Source of the DNA: Rickettsiales bacterium
GTDB lineage: Bacteria; Pseudomonadota; Alphaproteobacteria; Rickettsiales; JANQQO01
DNA length: 12,258 nt
Direction: 5' to 3'
NCBI GenBank assembly: GCA_028289305.1
Contig: JANQQO010000190.1
Coordinates: forward strand, 1-12,258
Shown here: positions 5,810 through 12,258 of the stretch, piece after piece
Layout of the letters: each line of letters opens with the position of its first letter
Position numbering within the stretch: position 1 is the first letter of the stretch
Program-made: the position numbers and the translations under genes
Notes under the pieces: generated by a model
The model's database searches: none
What the model was told of the DNA's origin: nothing
What the model saw: only the letters and a program-made list of their open reading frames with translations

Positions 5810-7327
5810 TTACGCCTTCGCAGCCTTGCGTTTTTGCTGACGACGCTGGAAGGAGGAAGGAATGTTGAACTCCTCACGATATTTAGCGACGGTACGACGG
5901 GCGATATTCATGCCTTTTTGTTTGAGGATATCAGCAATTTTGTCGTCAGAGAGCACTTCATCGGTGGTTTCGTTTTCAATCATCTCTTTGATGATGTGTT
6001 TGACGGAGGTGCTGGAATAAGCAGCGTCTTCATCGGTGGCACTGGCGATGGAAGAGGAGAAAAAGAATTTCATTTCATACACGCCGCGGGAGGTGGACAT
6101 GTATTTATTGGTGGTGACACGACCGACGGTGCTTTCATGCACCTCTACTTTCTGTGCGATGTCTTTTAGGGTGAGGGGTTTTAGGTAGCGCACACCGTGG
6201 GTGAAGAATTCTTGCTGTTGCTTTACGAGTTCTATAGCGACTTTCAGGATGGTTTCAGCTCGCTGATTCATGGTTTTGACCAGCCAATTTGCATCATTCC
6301 ACTGCTCGGCAACGAATTTTTTCTCTTCATCATTGCTGACGCGGGATTTGACCTCAGCGTAATAGGTACGATCGAGGAGGACGCGGGGCAGCGCTTCGTG
6401 ATTGAGCTCGACAATCCAGGTATCGGATTTTGGATCTTTGCGGACGAAAACATCAGGGATGAGGGTTTCAGAAATCGTGTGGTCAAACGCCCTGCCCGGC
6501 TTAGGGTCTAGCGCGCGAATCTCTGCGCACATTTCTGCAAAATCTTCATCATCCACGCCGCAGAGCTTTTTAAGGCGGTCAAGATCACCCTCTGCAAGGA
6601 GTTCTAGATTCGCGACAAGTTTTTGCATCGCCGGATCGTAGCGTCCTTTATCCTTAAGCTGGAGCGCTAGGCATTCAGCCAGATTGCGGGCGAAAATACC
6701 GGGCGGATCGCATTTTTGCAGGCGGGAGAAGACTTCATCGGCAAGCTCCATCTCACAGCCCATTTGCTCGGCTTGCTCGGCGAGATCGGCATAAAAATAA
6801 CCCGATTCATCAAGCAGGTCGATAAGATGCGCGGCGATCAGACGCTTGGCCGGCGTTTTAAAGTCCATATAAACCTGATCCATGAGGTGATCTTTGAGAT
6901 CGACCTCACTGGCGAGCTGTTGCTCTAAGCTATCTTCCCCATCAAAATTAGCGCCACGCTTGGCGACGGAGCTGAATGGATCTGCGGGACCGGAAGAGAC
7001 AGACGCGGCAGACTGATCGGTTTGCCAGGTGTTTTCATGATCGACGTCTAATACTTCTCCAGCGGCATCGGGGCTGCTATTTTCTTGGGCGGTATCGACG
7101 ATGTCGCGTTCTTGGGATGCTTCGCTCGGGGTTTCTGAGGATGGGGCTTCTTCGGAGGGTTCAGGGGATTCTTCGCGTGAGAGGAGTGGGTTTTTTTCGA
7201 GCTCCTGCTCGATGAATTCAGCCATTTCTTGGGTGGAGAATTGGAGCAGCTTCAGCGATTGCTGCAACTGCGGTGTCATTACCAATGCTTGGCTTTGCCT
7301 AACCTCAAGGCGCTGTGAGCCAGCCAT
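5810..7327 (-). CDS. rpoN: RNA polymerase sigma-54 factor RpoN
   Basis: Alternative sigma factor that directs RNA polymerase to -24/-12 promoters and needs enhancer-binding ATPases to open them. The protein has 505 residues, full length for the family. Region I is at the N-terminus (QSQALVMTPQLQQSLKLLQFS, within 11-31), and a long acidic region II follows (about 50-135). The core-binding region and helix-turn-helix follow (LTLKDIAQKVEVHESTVGRV from about 385, then GVYEMKFFFSS near 415-425). The RpoN box ARRTVAKYRE is at 476-485, intact. The tail is basic (RRQQKRKAAKA). The ATG is well supported by AAGGAGG at 7340-7334, six bases upstream. It lies between lptB and hpf, a common order in Proteobacteria, and has its own strong sigma-70 promoter. 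No activator (response-regulator ATPase) gene is in the window. Confidence 0.98.
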   Translation of the reverse strand: MAGSQRLEVRQSQALVMTPQLQQSLKLLQFSTQEMAEFIEQELEKNPLLSREESPEPSEEAPSSETPSEASQERDIVDTAQENSSPDAAGEVLDVDHENTWQTDQSAASVSSGPADPFSSVAKRGANFDGEDSLEQQLASEVDLKDHLMDQVYMDFKTPAKRLIAAHLIDLLDESGYFYADLAEQAEQMGCEMELADEVFSRLQKCDPPGIFARNLAECLALQLKDKGRYDPAMQKLVANLELLAEGDLDRLKKLCGVDDEDFAEMCAEIRALDPKPGRAFDHTISETLIPDVFVRKDPKSDTWIVELNHEALPRVLLDRTYYAEVKSRVSNDEEKKFVAEQWNDANWLVKTMNQRAETILKVAIELVKQQQEFFTHGVRYLKPLTLKDIAQKVEVHESTVGRVTTNKYMSTSRGVYEMKFFFSSSIASATDEDAAYSSTSVKHIIKEMIENETTDEVLSDDKIADILKQKGMNIARRTVAKYREEFNIPSSFQRRQQKRKAAKA

Positions 7328-7359
7328 ACACCCCCTCCTTACTTATACGTTATGTATTT

Positions 7360-7388
7360 ATTATACGCGATTGATGCATAGGTGCCAA
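7360..7388 (-). promoter_or_regulatory. Strong sigma-70 promoter for rpoN
   Basis: On the minus strand TTGGCA (7388-7383), a spacer of exactly 17 bases and a perfect TATAAT (7365-7360) form a near-consensus promoter. The start would be near 7353, giving a leader of about 26 nt with a consensus ribosome binding site. It is the best promoter match in the window and suggests rpoN (with hpf and cobA) can be expressed independently of lptB. Confidence 0.75.
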
Positions 7389-7400
7389 GAATAATGAAAA

Positions 7401-7428
7401 CCCTTATGCAACCTACGGTTTATTGGGG
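7401..7428 (-). terminator. Possible weak terminator after lptB
   Basis: About 23 bases beyond the lptB stop, the minus strand reads CCCC, AACC-GTA-GGTT, GGG and then TTTT. The small inner hairpin (7410-7420) and outer CCC/GGG arms could form an imperfect stem with internal loops before the T-run. It is weak, but it lies between lptB and the rpoN promoter, where a partial stop would be expected. Confidence 0.25.
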
Positions 7429-7450
7429 CTTTTATTCACTTCTCGGTTTG

Positions 7451-8260
7451 CTAGAGGCTGAACAACTCGCCGAGATAGACATCGCGCACATCTTTGTTGC
7501 TGACGATTTCTTCTGGCTTGCCCTCCATCATCACTGCGCCATCATGAATGATATACGCACGATCAACGATGTTGAGGGTTTCGCGGACGTTGTGATCAGT
7601 GATGAGCACGCCGATACCACGATCTTTCAGATGGGTGATGAGATTACGCACATCTGCCACGGCGATCGGGTCGATCCCGGCCAGAGGCTCATCGAGCAGA
7701 ATGAAGGATGGGCGCGAGGCAAGTGCACGAGCAATTTCAACACGGCGGCGTTCACCACCAGAAAGTGCCATTGCCGAGACGCTGCGTAAATGTGCGATCG
7801 AAAACTCGGCCAATAATTCTTCCAGCAAGAGTTGCCGGCGCTCCGGAATGGGCTCGGTGACTTCTAATATCGCAAGGATATTTTCTTCCACTGTTAGGCC
7901 ACGGAAGATCGAGGCTTCCTGCGGCAGGTAGCCAATACCCATACGTGCCCGACGATACATCGGCAGGTCGGTAACATCGACATTATCGATCATGATACGG
8001 CCGTAATCGGGGGTGATGAGCCCGGTGATCATGTAAAAACAGGTGGTTTTACCCGCACCGTTAGGACCAAGCAGACCAATGACCTCGCCGCGTGAAAGCT
8101 GCAGGCTCACATCCCGCACCACAGGGCGCTTGGAATAACTTTTACCCAGATTTTCAATGCATAAGCCAGGGTTGGAAACCACTAAGCGCGGTTTCTCATA
8201 GGGTTCTTCCACCTGGGATTGGGCGTCGAGGCGGTTATGTAAATATGTTATATCCGACAT
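7451..8260 (-). CDS. lptB: LPS export ABC transporter ATPase LptB
   Basis: Cytoplasmic ATPase of the LptB2FGC complex, which extracts lipopolysaccharide from the inner membrane for transport to the outer membrane. The ATG at 8260 is preferred because AAAGGA lies just upstream; the frame extends to a GTG at 8287 with no ribosome binding site. This gives 269 residues, with about 30 before the ABC domain. Motifs: Walker A GPNGAGKTT at 65-73, Q-loop YLPQEASIF around 111-119, signature LSGGERRR at 166-173, Walker B FILLDEP at 186-192 and switch His in TDHN at 223. The LPQEASIFRGLTVEENI and DVYLGE segments are characteristic of LptB. rpoN follows. The usual upstream partners lptC and lptA are not here; prmC is upstream instead, about 100 bases away. 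Confidence 0.96.
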   Translation of the reverse strand: MSDITYLHNRLDAQSQVEEPYEKPRLVVSNPGLCIENLGKSYSKRPVVRDVSLQLSRGEVIGLLGPNGAGKTTCFYMITGLITPDYGRIMIDNVDVTDLPMYRRARMGIGYLPQEASIFRGLTVEENILAILEVTEPIPERRQLLLEELLAEFSIAHLRSVSAMALSGGERRRVEIARALASRPSFILLDEPLAGIDPIAVADVRNLITHLKDRGIGVLITDHNVRETLNIVDRAYIIHDGAVMMEGKPEEIVSNKDVRDVYLGELFSL

Positions 8261-8308
8261 AGTTCCTTTATACGGCTGCACGGGCACAAAACGCGCGAAA
8301 CAGCCTAA

Positions 8309-8314
8309 ATTGTA
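8309..8314 (-). promoter_or_regulatory. Possible -10 element for lptB
   Basis: TACAAT on the minus strand (five of six to consensus) lies in the 96-base gap between prmC and lptB, about 50 bases before the lptB ATG. No good -35 box is found at 16-18 bases (TCGCTT at 17), so the promoter is doubtful. An inverted repeat ATTTCT-TT-AGAAAT at 8337-8350 lies just upstream and might be an operator or a transcript-end structure; no T-run follows it in the minus direction. Confidence 0.25.
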
Positions 8315-8356
8315 TTAACCGCCTGTATGGTAAGCGATTTCTTTAGAAATGTAAAA

Positions 8357-9265
8357 TTAATTATTTATTTTATCTTTTAGCGGCGGTGATGCGCCCTCAT
8401 TAGCTGTAACCACGAGTGCCCGCGGAATAGCGGCGAGGTCGTTCTGCATAGCCTGCACGGTGAGGGAATGGGATGCCATAATATCGCTGACGGCACCCCC
8501 CTGCCCTGCTCCTAATTCAAGCACAGCAATGCCGTTTGCCGCAAGGAGCTGTGGTAGGAGTGGCGCGAGATCGCGGTAACAAGCAAGGCCATCTGGACCG
8601 CCATCAAGCGCAGCATGTGGTTCATATTGCGCTACTTCTGGTTCTAGCGTGGCGATATCAGCGGTGGGAATATAGGGCGGATTGGTGATGATGACATCAA
8701 AATGACCACTGAGGCCATCTTGCCAATCTTTCAGCGCGAAGGTGGAGCGCGTTTCCAGGTGCAAGCGCTTGGCGTTGATATAGGCTACTTCAAGCGCCTG
8801 GGTGGCGCTATCAATACCCAGGCCAATGGCATCTGGGTATTCAAGCAAGAGGGAAAGGAGCAAACAGCCAGAACCTGTGCCGAGATCAAGGATGTTGAGC
8901 GGCAGGTGGCGGTCGGTGAAATGGGTGAGCACGGCTTCGATGAGTGTTTCGCTATCTGGACGCGGCGTGAGAACATGGGGGCTAACGCAATATTCATGGC
9001 CCCAGAATTCTTTAAGACCGGTGATATGGGCGATGGGCTCGCGCTGGCAGCGGCAAGAGGCGACTTTTTCTAAATCCTCTTGCTCAGAAGCGGTGAGTGC
9101 GCGCTCCGGATGGGCGATGAGGGATTCGGTGGAGATATTTAAGCTGTGGGTGAGGAGAATACGCGCATCTAGTTCAGGCGTTACGATACCGGCCTGTTTA
9201 AACTGGGTGATGAGCTGCGTTTGCGCATCAGCGATGGTGATGGAGGAGGTGTGCGGAGCGGGCAT
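8357..9265 (-). CDS. prmC: Release factor glutamine methyltransferase PrmC
   Basis: N5-glutamine methyltransferase that methylates the GGQ glutamine of peptide release factors. The protein has 302 residues, somewhat longer than the roughly 280 typical, mostly through a C-terminal tail. Visible motifs: LTPRPDSETLIE at 99-110, SAM-binding ILDLGTGSGCL at 125-135, catalytic NPPYIP at 195-200 and ALDGGPDGL at 219-227. The first 80 residues match the N-terminal helical substrate-binding domain of the family. The ATG shares one base with the prfA stop (TAATG), so enzyme and substrate genes are translationally coupled. NPPY alone also occurs in other N-methyltransferases, but the neighbouring prfA and the full motif set make PrmC nearly certain. 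Confidence 0.97.
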   Translation of the reverse strand: MPAPHTSSITIADAQTQLITQFKQAGIVTPELDARILLTHSLNISTESLIAHPERALTASEQEDLEKVASCRCQREPIAHITGLKEFWGHEYCVSPHVLTPRPDSETLIEAVLTHFTDRHLPLNILDLGTGSGCLLLSLLLEYPDAIGLGIDSATQALEVAYINAKRLHLETRSTFALKDWQDGLSGHFDVIITNPPYIPTADIATLEPEVAQYEPHAALDGGPDGLACYRDLAPLLPQLLAANGIAVLELGAGQGGAVSDIMASHSLTVQAMQNDLAAIPRALVVTANEGASPPLKDKINN

Positions 9266-10341
9266 TAGGCGGTTTCTGCGAGGCGTGCGGCTTGATCTTC
9301 AGCGGTGAGGGCATCGATGACTTCATCTAGCTCGCCGCCTTCAACGATTTCATCGATTTTATAGAGGGTGAGATTGATGCGATGTTCGGTGACCCGGCCT
9401 TGCGGGAAGTTATAGGTGCGAATTCGCTCAGAGCGATCGCCAGAGCCGACCTGGCCACGGCGCTCCGCCGCCCGCTCGGCATTCGCCTTCTCACGCTCGA
9501 ATTCATAGAGGCGGGCGCGGAGGATTTTCATCGCCTTGGCTTTGTTTTTATGCTGGGATTTTTCATCCTGCTGTGAGACAACGATACCAGTGGGGATATG
9601 GGTGATGCGCACGGCACTATCGGTGGTGTTAACCGACTGGCCGCCGGGCCCGCTAGCACGGAAAATATCGATGCGCAGGTCTTTTTCCTCGATATGTACA
9701 TCGACCTCCTCCGCCTCTGGGAGCACAGCAACGGTGGCAGCAGAAGTATGGATGCGGCCGCCGGATTCGGTTTCTGGCACGCGCTGCACGCGGTGAACGC
9801 CGGATTCAAATTTGAGGCGGGCGAATACGTCGGTGCCGGTGATGGTGGCAGCGGCTTCTTTATAGCCGCCAATGCCGGTTTCAGAAATGGAAAGGACTTC
9901 AAACCGCCAGCCGTGTTTTTCGGCATAGCGCTGATACATGCGGAAGAGGCTGGCGGCAAAGAGGGCCGCTTCTTCTCCGCCGGTACCGGCGCGGACTTCG
10001 AGGATAGCGTTTTTGGTATCAGCAACATCTTTGGGGAGGAGTAGGATTTTTAGCTGTTGCTCAATCGTGGGAAGCGTTTTTTTGGTATCAACAAGCTCTT
10101 CCTCGGCCATTTGTTTAACTTCGGCATCGCATTCGGGATCAGCAATCATTTCCTCAAGCTCGCTTAAGGATGCGGCGGCTTTTTTATATTCCTCAGCTTG
10201 CTCGACGATGGGGGTGAGGTCGGAATATTCTTTTGAGATTTTGGCAAATTCCTGACTAGGCAGCGACGCGGGGTCAGCAAGCTTTTCTGCCAATCCTTGA
10301 TGCTTAGCAATGAGGTCGTCTAGTTTTTGTTCGAAGCTCAT
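9265..10341 (-). CDS. prfA: Peptide chain release factor 1
   Basis: Reads UAA and UAG stop codons in the ribosomal A site and triggers peptide release. At 358 residues it is full length. The stop-recognition tripeptide (PxT class, RF1) appears as PET at 189-191 in RVPETESGGRIHTS, and the catalytic GGQ is at 233-235 in ASGPGGQSVNTTDSAV. The conserved SQHKNKAKAM stretch follows at 262-271. RF2 is excluded because it would carry SPF in place of PxT. The ATG overlaps the hisS stop by four bases (ATGA), and prmC, which modifies Q235 here, begins at its stop codon. Confidence 0.98.
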   Translation of the reverse strand: MSFEQKLDDLIAKHQGLAEKLADPASLPSQEFAKISKEYSDLTPIVEQAEEYKKAAASLSELEEMIADPECDAEVKQMAEEELVDTKKTLPTIEQQLKILLLPKDVADTKNAILEVRAGTGGEEAALFAASLFRMYQRYAEKHGWRFEVLSISETGIGGYKEAAATITGTDVFARLKFESGVHRVQRVPETESGGRIHTSAATVAVLPEAEEVDVHIEEKDLRIDIFRASGPGGQSVNTTDSAVRITHIPTGIVVSQQDEKSQHKNKAKAMKILRARLYEFEREKANAERAAERRGQVGSGDRSERIRTYNFPQGRVTEHRINLTLYKIDEIVEGGELDEVIDALTAEDQAARLAETA

Positions 10342-11609
10342 GCCTGGGCAATATCGTGATTGAGTTCGTGTAGGAAGGCAGCGAGTTTATCGCGAGTGAT
10401 CTCTTGCTGATCGCCCGTCATGAGGTTTTTTAGAGCGACATTGCCGGCCTGCCATTCGTCTTCGCCGCACATAATGGCAAGGGTGATGCCTTTTTTATCC
10501 GCCTGTTTGATCTTCTTCGCCATTTTACCTTCAAGGAAAAGTTGCACGGGGATGCCAGCGTGGCGGAGGGTTTCGCCGAGCTGCTGGGCTACGGGAACAA
10601 GGATATCGCTGATGGGAATGATGGCGGTGATGTGCGCAGCGGGAGGCGGTGTATTACAGAGCAACGCAAGGCGCTCTATGCCGGCAGCAAAGCCGACCGC
10701 AGGAGTTTCTGGCCCGCCCATACGGGCAATTAGGCCGTCATACCGGCCGCCGGCGAGCACGGTGTTTTGTGCACCGAGCTCCTCACTATCAACGATAAAT
10801 TCAAAGACAGTGTGGGTGTAGTAATCAAGGCCGCGGACGATATGCGGATTGATGTTAAAGGGTATGTTAAGCGCGGTAAGCCCTTGTTGCACCGCAGCAA
10901 AGAACTCCTGGGCGGCGGGCGTTAAGTAATCCCCACCCTTGGGTGCGTTTTCAATAAGCGCTTTATCGCCTGGATCTTTGGAGTCTAAAATGCGCAGTGG
11001 GTTTTGCTGGAGGCGGGTTTTACTATCTTCGGAGAGGTTTTCAGCATGTTCAGAAAAATAGGCGACGAGCGCGCTGCGGTATGCTTCGCGGCTTTCTGCA
11101 TCACCGAGCGTGTTGAGCTCAAGGCGTAGGCCCTGCGTGATGCCGAGGCGGGTAAGAAAATGGTGCGCGAGGGCGATAAGTTCAACATCGGCGGTGGGGG
11201 ATGCATCCCCGAGCACCTCAAAATTAACCTGGTGGAAGTGGCGCTGACGGCCTTTTTGTGGGCGCTCATAGCGAAAAAGCGGGCCGTAAGAAAATAAACG
11301 CAGCGGCAAATGCTGCTGCAGGCCGTTGGAAATGAAGGCGCGAGCAACACCGGCGGTGAATTCTGGTCGCAGGGTGAGGCTTTCCTCATTGCGATCAGTG
11401 AAGGTGTACATTTCTTTGTTCACGACATCGGAGGTTTCACCCAGGGTGCGCTTGAAGACCTCAGTAAATTCAAAAATGGGGGTGAAGAAGGGTGTGAAGG
11501 CGTAATGCGTGGCAGCAGCGCGGGCCACATCAACGATATGCTGATGTGCACGGGCTTCATCAAGGAAGAGGTCTTTTGTGCCGCGCACGGGCTGGATTTT
11601 TTGGCTCAT
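10338..11609 (-). CDS. hisS: Histidyl-tRNA synthetase
   Basis: Class II synthetase that charges tRNA-His in the cytoplasm, acting as a homodimer. The 423-residue length is normal. Motifs: QPVRGTKDLF at 6-15, TLRPEFT at 79-85, motif 2 with FRYERPQKGRQRHFHQ at 112-127, the histidine-binding RGLDYYTHTVFEF at 259-271, AGGRYDGL at 286-293 and motif 3 AVGFAAGIERLALL at 304-317. The remaining residues form the anticodon-binding domain. The true synthetase rather than the HisZ regulatory paralogue is indicated by both intact histidine motifs and the C-terminal domain. The ATG overlaps the ispG stop by four bases (ATGA), and its own stop overlaps prfA in the same way. Confidence 0.98.
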   Translation of the reverse strand: MSQKIQPVRGTKDLFLDEARAHQHIVDVARAAATHYAFTPFFTPIFEFTEVFKRTLGETSDVVNKEMYTFTDRNEESLTLRPEFTAGVARAFISNGLQQHLPLRLFSYGPLFRYERPQKGRQRHFHQVNFEVLGDASPTADVELIALAHHFLTRLGITQGLRLELNTLGDAESREAYRSALVAYFSEHAENLSEDSKTRLQQNPLRILDSKDPGDKALIENAPKGGDYLTPAAQEFFAAVQQGLTALNIPFNINPHIVRGLDYYTHTVFEFIVDSEELGAQNTVLAGGRYDGLIARMGGPETPAVGFAAGIERLALLCNTPPPAAHITAIIPISDILVPVAQQLGETLRHAGIPVQLFLEGKMAKKIKQADKKGITLAIMCGEDEWQAGNVALKNLMTGDQQEITRDKLAAFLHELNHDIAQA

Positions 11610-12258
11610 GCCGCTTTCTTCCTATAGCGCTGGGTGACATATTCTTCGACCATGGCAGTGAACTCTGCGGCGATGTTATCGCCACGAAGGGTGGCAATTT
11701 TTTTACCATCGACGAAGACGGGAGCGGCAGGTGATTCGCCGGTGCCGGGAAGGCTGATGCCGATATTGGCATGTTTGCTTTCGCCGGGACCGTTAACGAT
11801 GCAGCCCATGACGGCGACATTCATTTCTTCCACGCCGGCATAATGCTGGCGCCAGATCGGCATGTTTTTGCGTAAATACTGCTCGATATCTTGGGCGAGC
11901 TCTTGGAAGAAGGTGCTGGTAGTGCGGCCACAGCCAGGGCAGGCAGTGACTTGTGGAGAAAAGGCACGCAAACCCAAACTTTGGAGCAATTCTTGTGCGA
12001 CGATGACTTCTTTAGTGCGTGAGGCACCGGGCTCTGGAGTGAGTGAGACGCGGATCGTGTCGCCAATGCCTTCTTGCAATAGGATGCTGAGCGCGGCAGT
12101 GGAAGAGACGATGCCTTTTGTGCCCATGCCCGCTTCGGTGAGGCCGAGATGGAGCGGATAGCGGCAGCGCGCGGATAATGCGCGGTAGATCGCGATGAGC
12201 TCTTGTACGCGACTCACTTTACAGGAGAGAAGGATTTTATTGCTAGGCAAACCAAGTT
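11606..12258 (-). CDS. ispG: 4-hydroxy-3-methylbut-2-enyl diphosphate synthase IspG (N-terminus beyond window)
   Basis: [4Fe-4S] enzyme of the MEP pathway that converts MEcPP to HMBPP for isoprenoid synthesis. Only the C-terminal part is present: the reading frame runs to the window edge without a stop, and the first Met in view (12250) sits inside a conserved segment, so it is not the start. Counted from that Met, LHLGLTEAGMGTKGIV is at 34-48, DTIRVSLTPEPG at 64-75, the first two cluster cysteines at C104 and C107 (ACPGCGRTTST) and the third at C150 (GCIVNGPGE), with the conserved glutamate at E157. The spacing matches the short bacterial IspG without the plant-type insert. It is the first visible gene of the overlapping ispG-hisS-prfA-prmC set; the promoter lies outside the window. 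Confidence 0.97.
   Translation of the reverse strand, partial: LGLPSNKILLSCKVSRVQELIAIYRALSARCRYPLHLGLTEAGMGTKGIVSSTAALSILLQEGIGDTIRVSLTPEPGASRTKEVIVAQELLQSLGLRAFSPQVTACPGCGRTTSTFFQELAQDIEQYLRKNMPIWRQHYAGVEEMNVAVMGCIVNGPGESKHANIGISLPGTGESPAAPVFVDGKKIATLRGDNIAAEFTAMVEEYVTQRYRKKAA

Noticed and set aside
1..12258. CRISPR arrays, insertion sequences, integrases, toxin-antitoxin pairs, tRNA or rRNA genes
   Set aside because: No regularly spaced repeats, transposase or recombinase motifs, small paired toxin-like genes, or tRNA/rRNA sequence features were seen on either strand.

Overview
The window is a gene-dense bacterial chromosomal segment, most likely from an alphaproteobacterium of intermediate GC content. 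This rests on protein character and gene neighbourhoods recalled from memory: ccmA divergent from acnA; lptB next to rpoN and a long-form hpf; and an ispG-hisS-prfA-prmC run. The presence of rpoN, cytochrome c maturation and SUMT genes argues against a strongly reduced Rickettsia-like genome. No database search was possible, so the order is unassigned.

Layout, left to right. The left edge holds ccmA (heme/cytochrome c maturation ABC ATPase, minus strand) and the first two codons of a following gene, probably ccmB. A short divergent promoter region separates ccmA from acnA (aconitase, plus strand). After acnA come a terminator hairpin, a promoter, a structured leader of about 120 nt and an unrecognised, very acidic 159-residue protein with its own strong terminator. 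This is the only accessory-looking part of the window. Next is a 93-bp nested palindromic element between the convergent ends of the orphan gene and cobA.

Everything from there to the right edge is on the minus strand. In transcription order it is ispG (cut by the window end), hisS, prfA, prmC, lptB, rpoN, hpf, cobA. ispG-hisS-prfA-prmC are joined by stop/start overlaps (ATGA, ATGA, TAATG) and look like one translationally coupled operon. lptB follows after about 100 nt. rpoN has a near-consensus sigma-70 promoter of its own, and hpf-cobA follow with only 14 nt between them.

Functionally the window is mostly housekeeping: isoprenoid precursor synthesis (IspG), histidine tRNA charging (HisS), translation termination and methylation of the release factor (PrfA, PrmC), LPS export (LptB), alternative sigma factor (RpoN), ribosome hibernation (Hpf), siroheme/cobalamin entry (CobA), the TCA cycle (AcnA) and c-type cytochrome assembly (CcmA). 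IspG, AcnA and heme/siroheme metabolism all involve iron, but nothing here shows co-regulation. I see no convincing novel multi-gene system. The best candidates for a second look are the orphan acidic gene with its structured leader and the palindromic element beside it.
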